NCBI GenBank assembly: GCA_024305745.1
Contig: JAHRBS010000004.1
Span: 1,488,001 to 1,552,000 of the forward strand
Length of the DNA: 64,000 nucleotides
Origin: Polyporus tsugae
Lineage: Eukaryota > Basidiomycota > Agaricomycetes > Polyporales > Polyporaceae
Reading direction: 5' to 3'
The first letter of the stretch is position 1; each line of letters opens with the position of its first letter. Made by a program: the position numbers and the translations under genes. Below are positions 25,118 through 36,136 of this stretch, in pieces. Under the pieces are notes generated by a model. That model made no database searches. It saw only the letters and a program-made list of their open reading frames with translations, and was not told where the DNA came from.

Positions 25118-27878
25118 ATGCTATTCAACGTTCAACACAACCCTGTCGTCTATGGCTTGAAGCTTTTCGTGAGTAAACGTGCCCTCCTCTGCTGAGCTTC
25201 GAGCGTCCTTGTATCCATGTTCCCTTTCTGCGCGAGCAATCCCAGAACACATTTCTTGAAATGTTGCATAGACGCCCACCGGATGCCTGCGCAGAATGCT
25301 GAATTCTCGTCCTACAGTGGGATCGCGTCACCTTCTCCAGGCTTACGAAGATATACTTCACCTTTTCGGTCCTCCACTGCATCGTCCAGGTCATCTTCCA
25401 GGTCCAGGCATTCATCGCCAATGCAGATGCTGCAAAGTTCCTCGAAAACCTCATTGTTCAGGGCAATGCCACTGACAATGGCTTTGCCGTCTACCAAACC
25501 GATCTTCACATGTGCGAGACCGTTCCCACAAGAGCTTTGGACGTGAGCTCGTGTCCGATTGTGTGGGACGGCCATTCCACCGCGAATGCCGTCAACATTA
25601 GCACCGGTAACTACGCCGCCAATGTCTCATCCTCTACATCGGCATCTACCATTTCTTTGACCTCCTCCGCATCCATCGCCTTCAACTCTTCGGCCGCCTC
25701 TCCATTCTCGACTGGTGCTGCCATCTCCTCATCGAACGTTACATCTAGCTTGCCATCCTTCTCTGTGGCAACCGCTCCTTCATCATCGTCTGTCGTTTCG
25801 TCAACTGCTTCCACCGAGTCTCCTGGCTCAATAACCCCAGGGTCTGCTGCCCAACAGACGCAGTCATCCTCTTCCAGCAAGGCCCCTGTGACCAGGACTA
25901 CCACGGTCACAGTTCAACCCAGTTCGATTCCCAACAACATAGCTGCCCCGACAGGCGGTCAAGGCATTAGTGGGACTGATGGTGAGGACGAATTTGAGAG
26001 CGACGACGAGACCGAATCAGACGAAGAGGATGAGGGACTTGGCGTCCTTTATCACCGTCGGGATGATGTGCTCCCCGAGACGAAGATACGGCTTGCCCTC
26101 AACGGCAGTGCTAGTGTCAATCTCGGCGGCCTCAACGGTATACACGAGACTGAACTGCCGCGGAAGTGCTTGTACGCTCTGAACTGGCCCCTCGACATGT
26201 GAGCAGGCGTCGCTGTATGTTGAAATCAATGCGTCCTGACGACGATGTAGCGTCGGGAACACGAAGCGCGAGGATATTGCCTTCATCGCGTTCCAGATTT
26301 GGCTTCTGGGAATGTCGTTGGTCGCTTTGTTGAACGAGTCGATCCCTCACATGTGAGTTGCAGTGTTCTCATATTACTTGACCCCAATTTGACATGCGTA
26401 CGCAGTGTCGCTTCGATGGTCACGCACATCCTCGCCACTGCATGGGGTGGTTTCCAGATCGTACGTCGAGCGCACTGCTTCTCCGAAGACCCATCCCTAA
26501 CTTCATATTATCAGTACAATACCGAAGTCTTCCATCGCAAGTTCAGCGCCTTGACTACTCAGGGTGCATGCGGTATCAACCTTCTCCCCAACTATTGGAA
26601 GGATCGCTCGAACGCTGAGATTCCGAGCTTGGCTCTCAATGTCTTCGCCTTGCTCGTCTCTGCGTTCCTCAGCTGGAGACTCATGAAGGTATGTCACGCG
26701 TTCAACGAGTTTGGGCTATTCACCTCGTGTACCTCGATGCTCATCCGTTGGATGTTAGACTTTCGGTTGGCAGACGTTCAAGCGCGTCGGAGCGTCGCGC
26801 ACTATAAACCGCATCTACAACCTGGTCTTGATGTTCTCCATTGCCATTCAGCTTACGTTGTTCTTCGTCGGTGCCTCGGCCGCCCTCTGGGTTGACCAGG
26901 TGTACAATGGCAACATTGGTCGTCTCACCAAGAGGCCAACCTTCTTCAAGGCGGTCATGATTACCCTGTTGGCGGTATGCACTGAATTAACTTCACGTAT
27001 ACATCCGGTGCTGACTACTGTATTATCTTAGCTCCTTATCCCTTGGCTCTCAGTGGTACGTAGTTAACATTTTGTGCTGTGGGGTATTGAATTCAGCTGA
27101 TTCATCTCTCTGTCAAATAGGGCTGGATCTCCGTCCGTAAGGAGTACAGGATCCGGATGGCGATCTTTTTGGGGGTCGCTGTCGTTGTCCTCGCTGGCTG
27201 GGGCTCGATGTTCATTGCGGCGACCTTCCGCTGGACGTACGCCACTTGGTTCTTCTTCCGGATCATGATGACCTTCGCCGTCGTCCTCGCGCTCGTGGTA
27301 TTCATCCTCGGCATCATCTGCCGCATCAACTTTGGCAAGGGCCTCAAGCGCTATCGTAAGTTGTTCCCCCTGTTCTTCATCCACATTTCGCCCGTTAACG
27401 GTATCATCCCGCAGTTAACGCGCAAGAGGAGTTGGATGACGACTACTACCAATCGCCCGTCGAGAAGACGTACGACTCGGAAAAGATCGACTTTCCGCCC
27501 AACTTCGAGCCCGTCCCGACCTTCTCCGTCATGTTCGGCTCCGGGCTCGAGGTGCCCCCACCAGCACAGATGCGCTTCGCGCCGCGGAACATGGGCCCCC
27601 GCTTCAACTCGTCCGCATCGTCGAACCCGTTCGACACCCCGACGGAGTCGCGCTCGGTGAGCTCGAGCTGGCTCCGCCCGAGCACGACCTCGAACGCGTC
27701 CCAGTCCGGCTCGGGCTCGCCGCCGCTGAGCTCAGCCGAGTCCCTGCGCTCCCACTCGCCCACGTCGCTCGCGCGCCAGACGAGCGTGAGCAGCCAGATG
27801 AGCGCGAACTCGGTCCACTCGCTCAATTCGGTGGGCTCGACAGGGTCTGGCAGAGGCAAGCGCTGGGTGATCGAATAG
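25118..27878 (+). CDS. Multi-pass membrane protein with Ser/Thr-rich ectodomain, unknown function
   Basis: Nine exons: 25118-25168, 25318-26198, 26251-26352, 26406-26460, 26515-26688, 26774-26974, 27032-27055, 27121-27355, 27415-27878; 728 aa. One hydrophobic helix near residues 25-48 is followed by a loop of about 260 residues. That loop has a Cys pair, a mucin-like Ser/Thr tract (residues about 115-255) and an acidic patch. Next come six or seven hydrophobic helices (for example IAFQIWLLGMSLVALL, LVLMFSIAIQLTLFF, MAIFLGVAVVVLAGWGSMF), so roughly seven or eight spans in total. The cytoplasmic-type tail is Ser-rich (NPFDTPTESRSVSSS). The layout resembles a receptor or sensor with a glycosylated outer loop, but I cannot name the family. 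Exon 1 is the least certain: intron 1 is 148 nt and could hide a small exon. Confidence 0.8.
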
Positions 27879-28533
27879 AGGAGTCTAGACTGTAGACACA
27901 GACAGCCGTCGTTACGCACACCGACGTTATGGCGAGGTCGAGCAGACGATGCGGCTGCATGTATTTGGGATAGATCGCGCGTGCAGATACCGACGCCCGA
28001 AGTGGTTTTTCTGACATGAGGTGCACGTGTATTCTAGTTTTTTCTTGCTTTCCACCCATCCAGATTCCCGCACCGACAGGATACCACCCCGCGTGCATTT
28101 TAGTGTATATTTCGTTTGTTGTTATAAGCTATTGCTTTCTCCCGTCTGTTTTACTGTCACTCGCTCTATTGATCACCGGGTGGTCCCAAATTGCTGCGTG
28201 TATTACTGTAGATCCAATCCAGCTCCCTGCTTTGTGTGTGCTTGTAGTACAGTACATGCATGCGTGTCAACGTGTTTTAACATTAGTGCGGAGTGGTTGT
28301 GTGTATGTGCGAAAGCAGAGAGAGGATATGGGTGGGTACCTTCAATGAGTCAATCAAGCTGTGAGCAGCTGAAAGTTAGGGTCAATCGGCATGTGGATGT
28401 CGGTGAAAGGGAAGCGTAAGCTACACAGGTCTCAAGAAATCCGGGCTAGGGATATAGACAACGTCCGTCGGGGCGGCGTAAAGTCAGGAGGTGATGCCGG
28501 ACCACAGCTGTACTCGTAACTCCTCGAGGGAAC
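27879..28533. other. Convergent 3' intergenic region
   Basis: This region holds the 3' ends of two converging genes. It is T-rich and AT-richer than the surroundings, with no coding signal. Confidence 0.5.
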
Positions 28534-31500
28534 TTAGGCACCCAGCGAAACCAGGCCCAACACCCCCTTGGGGCGGGTTTCTTGCAGCAGCCCAGGGGAG
28601 AGCGATGCGTTCGACGCCTCGCACTCTGGCGTCTGTATCGGAGACAGGCTGGGTGACTGGGCCTGGATAAGCTCCGTCTCCTGTTCCTGGAGGATCGCGG
28701 CCTGTCGCGCGACCGACGCGACCTCGTAGGAACCTTCGGCGGGTATCGGGATGCTAGTGCTTACGTTCTCCTCCTTCTCGTAGCTCTCGAGCTTCTCGCG
28801 GAAGTCGAGCATCCATGGGTGGTCCATCAGCTCGACGGCAGTAGGCCGGGACATAGGATCGATCATGAGGCATTGGCGAATGAAGTCAATGCCCATGTCG
28901 CTCAGCTGGACGGGATCCGGAAGCGGGGGATGTTGTGTCGCGACGCCGATATGGAACATAATCGCCCTGTGGGATGGACGTTAAGCATCAGCTCATCAAG
29001 CGACAGAGGGGTTGCAACGCACCATTCGTTATCAAGATTGCTCCAGGGTTTCCGGCCCGTAGAGCATTCAAGGACGACGCAACCTAGTGACCAGATATCC
29101 ATCGCACCGTGACGTCCGTTCTTGTTGTTTCGAATGACCTCGGGCGACATGTACATCGGCGTTCCTGTCAGGCTGTTATTGACCCCGAACTGACCGTCCG
29201 CTTCTGTCTGCCCCGGAACAACTGGCGGAGGCTCCGACCCACGACGGGTGCGTTGCAAGGTCCGATGGTTCTTCGCAATGATCTTGGCCGCGCCGAAGTC
29301 CACGTACTTAATGACGCCCATGTGATCGAGGAGGATATCTTTGGACATGTGTCTGTCAGTAACGCCAGAGAATAGTCGTAGAATCCAACCCACTATCTGG
29401 TTTGATGTCACGGTGGACAACACCTTGAGAGTGCAAGTACGCAAGGCCCTCCAGCATCTGCAGCGTGTATACTTGCAAGATACCCTCGTCCTCGATGCGT
29501 CCGTGCTCCAAGAGCGCCGCCAAACTTCCCCCCTTGCAATACTCCTCGAAGATGTACACCTTGTCGCGATGGACCTCGATGCCGTAGTACTCGACCACGT
29601 TCGGATGGTGCAGCATTTCCATGACTTGCAGTTCGTCGCGGATATAGGAGTACAGGTTCGTGAGCCCCGCCGCCTCCTGGAACTTGATCTCCTTGACAGC
29701 CATGAGCGTGTTCGAGTCGAGGTTGATCGCGAGGTACACGGACCCGAACGACCCAGCGCCGATGAAGGTGCTCTGCTGCCACCGGATAGACACGTTGGAG
29801 CTCGACCCTGCAAGGAACACGACGGACCGATCGACCAGGACGCGCTCGTCCAGCACGCGGCCGATGATGTGGTACTCGGTTCCTATCTGCGCACGCTGCT
29901 CGTCAATCTCCCGGGCCAGCGCAGACGCCTTCTGCCAGAACGCACGCAGCGCGGGGTCGGCGTACGCGAGGACCGCATCCTGGTCTTCTGGACACGCTTG
30001 GAACGCAGCTTCCTCCTCGTCTTCGTCCGATCGCCGGTGAGACGCCTGTTGCCGCAGCAGCTCCTCCTGTCGCTCCTTCTCGCGCTTCGTCTCCTGCGCC
30101 GACCGCGCGCCAAGAATGTCGAAGTGGGAAATGAGCAATGTCATGCAGCTTGCGACCTTCTGGCGGAGCAACTCAAACTGGTCGTCGGGTACGTGAAGGA
30201 TGTTATTCCTCCGCGTCCGGTGCAGCGTGAACTCGAGGGCAGTGACGGCCCAGCGGAAGGTCTTGCGGTCGTTCGGGTCGCAGTCGTCGCAGATGAACGT
30301 CACCCACGAGATGGCGAGCTTGATAAGATATTGGTTGTACTTGAGCAGCGTCGGCCGGTCCATGTACTTCTGAACGTGAGCGCCGTGGTCAGACGCGAAC
30401 ACATACCAGTTTTCGAGGAGCTCCTGGTAATTGCTAGTATCCCGCAGCGCCTCGCGGACGTAGTGCACCGACTCCACGATGGACTCGGCTAGCCTGTTCG
30501 TAGCGCGCCCTATCTTGCGCAGTTCGCGATTCACGGATGGCAGGTGAGCCTGTTGCTCGACTAGGCAAGTGAGCATCGACATAGGGGGGTCGATAGGCTC
30601 TCCCGTCTCCTCGTCCTCGACGGGGGCAAAGAGCTCTGCAAACTGACGCTTGGCAGCTGTCAGTCTGTGTTGGGAGCCGTCGGCGATGAGTCGTACGCGA
30701 TTGTCATCCAGATGTAGATCCATCTTGGGTATTTGCAACATGAGCACAAGTCCGTTCCAGAGGAATCGCGTTCGAGGAGAGAGAACGAGCAAGTATGAAG
30801 AACTTTCGTCCACTTCCGGTTCCGCCTCACCGAGGTCCATCAACCAAGTAGTCTCGTCGATCTCGTTGACGTGAAAGGCGTCCATGAGGAGTCGTCGAAT
30901 GGCGTCGGGATGATCGCGGAGCGCAGGTGGCGCGACGATGTAAGTGCCCTCCTCCTCAAAACTCTGGGTGTAAACAAGGAAATGGTCCGACTCCACCAAA
31001 GTTGCAATGAACAAGTCGATATTGACGTCCTCGAGCTCGTACTCGGCTGAGTCGCTGAAGCGATGTGAAAGGACGCTGAAACACGGGTATCTCAATTCGC
31101 CTTCGGAACAAGAGTTACGGCGTGTTGAAAACATACCGTGCTAGTCGTTGCAACTTTCGCGAGCGTTGCTTCACTCCCTCGAGGATCTTGCCATACCAGC
31201 TGACCAAACGATCCTTCGGAACACTGATGTTCGTCGGTTGAGACCCCGTCGTAAGCGATGGCTGAGCTGTTTGTGTACCGTTGAGTCCATTGGCACGTAG
31301 AGTTTTACGGACGCGATCTGTGAGCGCCGCTGATAGGGAACCGTCGTCCATACCGGGAACGCGGATGGACGTATCGAAGTAGTTGGTAACACGGACGATG
31401 AGTTTGTTTGTCAGCGCGCTGTGAAGATGGTGAACAAGCTGCATAGAGCCAACAGACCGCACGAAGTGCATACCACAATTGCTCAGCTACCAGAGTAGCA

Positions 31501-33107
31501 CCTCCGGGGATGGTCAGGCTGACGTCGCTGAACGTCGCCCATTGCGCCTCGATCATATCGGTCTCCTTGAAGTGGATCCCCTTCGTCCCGCTCTTCAGTT
31601 TCCAATGAATAAGCTTGAAGAAGAAGGTCAAGGCTTCAAGGATCGTCGAGTCGTAATCGGCACTGATGCACGGGGGCAGTTTCCAGTTACCCCCGGGATC
31701 GGGCACGAGGAAGGCTTCGTATTGCCTCTTCAGCGTGCAGGCAAACCCAATCTTGACTTTGAGGTCATCGGTCATCTGGTCGATGATGAGGACGTCTGGG
31801 TTCTTCAGCTTCTGCGCGTATGCCAGCCGGACGCGTACCACAGCTTGCGCAAGGTCGGTCAAGAAAGAGACAAGCGGCACCAGTTCCTGCTCGAACGAAG
31901 GAAGATTCATCTTCTTGAACATAGGAGCGAGGTTGACATGAGCATCACGAGTCGTGCCGACAAGAGCATGGATAGTGGTCATGGAGCCCTTCTCGAACTG
32001 CCTCTGGATACTTTCCTCCTTCAGCAATCTCTCGACAAAGGTCGTGCGACTGGAGGACGGGGCCTCACCGTGCGGCGGCTGAGGTGTTACGGGATGGGAT
32101 GTGGGCTCGGAGACGTCCATACTCTCACTCCCAGTCCACTTGCGCAACGTACCAAGAAGCTGTCGGAGGGATGTGAGGACCGTGGACCAGGTATTCAAGG
32201 TATCGCATCGCGACTGAAACTCGACGTCCATCGCCGTGGGGCAATCTAGGTAGAACGCGCGCAGACTGGGGTATAGGGAGTGGGCGATTTCGAGCCGGCG
32301 GAGGACGGCATTTACCTGCTGCAGCGTGCATGTCTCGCGGTTATGCAACGCACCCGCCGGCGAGTCCTGGACACGGAAGTTGAGGATCTCCTTGATGACG
32401 GGCTCGACCGTCCTGAGCCGCCGCTCCTCAAGCTTCTTCCGCTCCTCCTCGACGGTGCGGCCGTGGAAGCGCGCGCGGATGCCGAGCCAGATGCCCGCGC
32501 GGGGGCTGTTCTCCTCTTCGGAAGAGGAGTTGAGTGCGACGGCGATGCGCGTGTTCTCCGCCTTGAGGACGTCTCCGGCAAGGACGGACGCGAGCATCGT
32601 CTGCCACTCTAGCCGCTCTCGGTCCTCGAGAGTCTGCGGCTCGAAGGCCTCTGCATCGAGTACAAGGGACGACATACGGTCGTGTGGCTCACCCGTCTCC
32701 ACACCTCCACGGACGTCCTCGTCGTCGCTGTCTGCGCCATCGAGAAGGGTTCCGAAGCCGCGCTGGTAGTATTGCGTCTCGGGGTCGTTGCGGGGGTCGT
32801 CGTCCGTGTTATGTCCGGTCCGGTAGCGGCGCACGAACTGGTTGTAGATGTTGGTGTAGTTCCCGCGCAGGGGAATGGGAGGGCCCGCGGCGGCGGCGGT
32901 GGAAGCGGAATTGATGCTGGGGGCGTTGGGGTTGAACGCGGCCCTTTGCCTGGTCTTCATTCGTGTCTTGAGGCTACCCGAGTGCACGCCCGCAGCGGTG
33001 TATGTATGCGAGCGCGTACTGCTGGTCTGCCAGGAGTCACTGTCTTCGTCGTCGGCGTCGCGCTCCGGGTGGGTGAAGAGTGTGGGCTGGTGTCGTTTTG
33101 AGGGCAT
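28534..33107 (-). CDS. SSK2: Ssk2/Ssk22-type MAP kinase kinase kinase (HOG pathway)
   Basis: Phosphorylates the HOG-pathway MAPKK downstream of the two-component phosphorelay during osmotic and other stress. Five exons: 33107-31491, 31438-31137, 31090-29394, 29338-29023, 28966-28534; 1454 aa. The long N-terminal regulatory region matches the Ssk2/Wis4/Win1 type (for example KLQRLAR followed by FSDSAEYELED). The kinase domain begins near residue 1075 with the glycine loop GAGSFGSV and catalytic Lys in AVKEIKF. HRDIKPDN is the catalytic loop, split by an intron after the D codon plus one base. DFGAAK (DFG) and GTPMYMSPEV (activation segment) follow, so all catalytic residues are present. A coiled-coil-like stretch (KREKERQEELLRQQ) precedes the kinase. 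A 70-residue polar tail follows it. The gene shares a 246-bp upstream region with DRG2. Confidence 0.95.
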
Positions 33108-33353
33108 TTGGGTGGGTGTAGAGGGGAGGGCGGAGCGAGAATCGAGGATGGGAGACTGGGAGACGAGGATGATGCATCCCCTGCGGAATGTCTAAGGACG
33201 TCCAAGAGCCGCCCCTTGCCGTCCCAGCGCTTGTCCTCCCATTCACCTCCAATCCTCACCACCCCATCCCCATCCCCTCCTCCGTGTGATAAGAGCGTTG
33301 CTATACCGAGAAGACCGTTCACACTGTTTTAAATCAACAACACGTAGGCGAAG
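33108..33353. promoter_or_regulatory. Bidirectional promoter region, SSK2/DRG2
   Basis: Only 246 bp separate the two divergent start codons, so both core promoters and 5'UTRs must fit here. The sequence is C/T-rich on one strand. No specific element was identified. Confidence 0.6.
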
Positions 33354-35456
33354 ATGGGTATCGTAGAGAAGGTAAACCGGGGTGCCTTCTCAAAGGCGCG
33401 TGTGGCTGAAGATGTGTTCTTTTGGCTGTAGATCAAGGAGATAGAGGGTGAGCTCTTCATAGATGGCTTGTAACTTGCCCCAATCTCACTTAAGATGTGT
33501 TCGTATTCAGAGGAGATGGCGAGGAGTGAGTCTTCCGTGCCACCCCATATTTTTTGTTTGAACTCAGCCTTTGAATAGCACAGAAGAACAAGGTGAGGAC
33601 TTTACCCAGTCGGCAAGCCACCAGTTGTTCATCGGGAAGCGAAGTAGGCGACAGAATACCACCTTGGCCTTCTGAAGGCCAAACTGGCGCGGTACCGCGC
33701 GCAACTCCTCGAGCCGACTGGCAAGTCTAGCGGCGGGGGGACAGGATTCGATGTTCAGAAGTCTGGAGATGCGCGAGTTGCCCTCATCGGCTTCCCTTCA
33801 GTTGGCAAGGTCAGCGTCTGGATGAACAATGGCTCCGTCGTCGGTGGTTTGTCTGACATGCCCCGCCGCCCTAGTCGACGCTTCTCAGCAAGTGCACGCA
33901 CACCCAATCTGAAACCGCAGCGTACGAGTTCACCACCCTCACTGTGGGTTTGTTCATCTTCCACACTATTACGTCCTGATGTGCACCATGCCGTCATCCT
34001 GTCAGGCCATCCCCGGCGTTCTCGAGTACGAAGGCGCGCGGATACAATTGCTCGACCTGCCTGGTATCGTTGAAGGAGCGAGCCAAGGTCGCGGTCGTGG
34101 ACGCCAGGTCGTGGCTACGGCCAAGACGGCCGACCTCATCCTGGTCATGCTGGACGCCACCAAGTCGGACGAGCAGCGGCGTTTGCTTGAGATCGAACTG
34201 GATGCCGTCGGCATCCGTTTGAACAAAGAGAAGCCTGACGTCGTGTTCAAGCGCAAGACCACGGGAGGGGTGCGTGCTGCGCCCACTGCCGTAACTCCGT
34301 TGCCTGATGCACCCCCTGGTCTTTTCATGCGCAGATTACGGTGAGATTCTTCAGCCGGGCTCCCCTGAACCTCTACTTATTCAAGATTAGATTAATAAAA
34401 CGGTGCCGCTGACGAAGACTGACGAGAAAACTATTCGATCCATCTTGGCTAGCTGTATGTGGACCCTGCAAGCGACCATGCGGTAGCTACTCACGGTCAT
34501 TTGGGCCACAGACAAACTGCACAACTGCGATGTAATGATCCGTGAAGACGTAGGTTCTATCTTTTCTCCACCTCACAGTTCCATGACACGCGAGACAGAT
34601 TACGACCGACGAGTTTATAGACGTCCTGATAGGTATGTCCCACAATTCGGACCAACCTGGCAATTCGGCATGCTGAGGTTCTACCGTAGGAACACGCAAA
34701 TACATGCCATGCCTATGTAAGCAGCGCGAGGTCCTTTCATGCCGGGTCCTGCTGAGAAGGTCCATGAACGTAGATGTCTACAACAAGATAGATGCCATTA
34801 GCCTAGAGCAGATGGACAAGCTTGCAAGAGACGACCACACCGTGGTGATCAGCTGTGAACTTGGGCTGAAGTGAGTCTCGAAAGTTGTGCTTTGGAGTAG
34901 CACGGAAGCTGATGTGGCCCTACCTAACCTAGCTTGGACTACCTCATCGAGAGGATTTGGGAAGAGCTTGGCCTAGTCAAGGTGTACACCAAGAAACGGG
35001 GGGTACACCCTGATCTCGCGGACCCAATCTGTTTACGCAAAGGGGCGACGGTGGAGGTCTGTAAAGATTGCGACTGGCAACGGCGAAATGGGCGTATCTG
35101 ATGTCTGGATGTATAGGGCGTTTGCAACGGCATTCATCGGTCGCTTACGGCCAATTTCAGATACGCACTAGTTTGGTGAGTAGAGAAGCGCTTTCCTTGC
35201 CTTGTGTTAGCTGGCTTGCTGACAGACGCGCGGTCTAGGGTGAGCGGTTGAGGTTGTTGGACTGAATGAATGGTGTTCTGACGCTTGTGCGATCAGGGCA
35301 AGTCTTCAAAGTTCAGCCCTCATGCCCAAAAGGTGGGGCTAAACCATCATGTCGCCGACGACGACGTTGTGTCAAGTGCGTATCTATCGGGGATCTCAAA
35401 GCCTGCATGTTTTTCCCCAGCCTTACCCGCTCCATTTGACAGTTTTCACGAAGTGA
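33354..35456 (+). CDS. DRG2: DRG2/Rbg2 family GTP-binding protein
   Basis: Cytoplasmic GTPase associated with translating ribosomes; DRG2/Rbg2 works with a DFRP2/Gir2 partner. Eighteen exons: 33354-33371, 33432-33447, 33511-33525, 33579-33592, 33648-33809, 33875-33943, 34006-34269, 34335-34340, 34391-34454, 34512-34549, 34599-34632, 34690-34716, 34774-34870, 34933-35056, 35117-35175, 35239-35239, 35297-35375, 35443-35456; total 1101 nt, 366 aa, the usual DRG length. Motifs: [19 protein letters not shown] near the N-terminus, G1 GFPSVGKS, G3 [13 protein letters not shown]4 NKID, G5-like SCE, and the C-terminal TGS domain ([24 protein letters not shown]). The segment [15 protein letters not shown] and VCNGIHRSL fit DRG2 rather than DRG1. 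Several exons are tiny and exon 16 is one nucleotide; without it the frame stops early. Confidence 0.92.
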
Positions 35457-36136
35457 TTGCAAATGGTCGCTTATGTGTGGCGGTATGTTGTATGACCCCA
35501 ACAACTACATCACACCCCTACCAGTGCTAATCGGCGCGGAGACTCGGGATATCAAGCCGTGTATGTGATGTGTACGATAGATAACAGGCGAGTGAATACA
35601 CAGCATTGGCAGTGTACATTATTTCCGTGGCGCGTGTGGGGCTAGGGTTCTGCGCAGGAAAGAGCATGCGCAATTGATTGTAGACGCTGCAATTCATGTT
35701 GAGAAACCGACAAAAGCGAGCGAGCCCTTGTGCGGGTACCAGACCTACGCGTGCTATATTTATATTTATGTCATAATGTTGTCACGGATCACAGTAGTGG
35801 GAAGAGAACGGGATGCGGCGCAGGCCCGTCCACTCTGCGTTCGGTATCTCCGCTACCTCAGGAGCCACACTGCCCTGCCAATGTCTTTACCCTGTATACC
35901 GTGCTATCGCTCGCCCAACGCCGCTGCGCACAACATGCCTCCAATCCTTACTCAGACGCCATCCACGTGTAAATTGTTCTGATAGGATGAGATCGCCCCG
36001 TTTTCCGTCGACTGTCCTGTCCGTCAGTCTTAGCAGCCGCCCTCCGACATAAAAGCTCGTCACCCTTTGCTGCCACGGCTCACGATCACCCTGACACATC
36101 CGCCCCCACCTCCCGATACACTCCTCGCACACAAGC
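35457..36136. other. Intergenic region
   Basis: This region (0.7 kb) lies between DRG2 and the MBL-fold gene. No coding pattern was recognised. The last 100 bp are C-rich and probably the 5'UTR of the next gene. Confidence 0.45.

Noticed and set aside
29341..30492. 383-codon open frame antisense to the SSK2 gene
   Set aside because: It lies opposite a conserved kinase-gene exon and has Arg/Leu/Val-rich low-information content. It is a shadow frame.
31439..31490. 35-nt intron in SSK2 beginning at GTATGC
   Set aside because: It breaks the frame; the 52-nt intron starting at GTAGCT (31490) joins GGATL to LVHHLHSAL in phase 0.
35176..35296. Single 121-nt intron in DRG2 instead of two introns and a one-base exon
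   Set aside because: It shifts the frame and stops about 15 codons later, destroying the conserved end of the TGS domain. It would be right only if one genomic G is missing.
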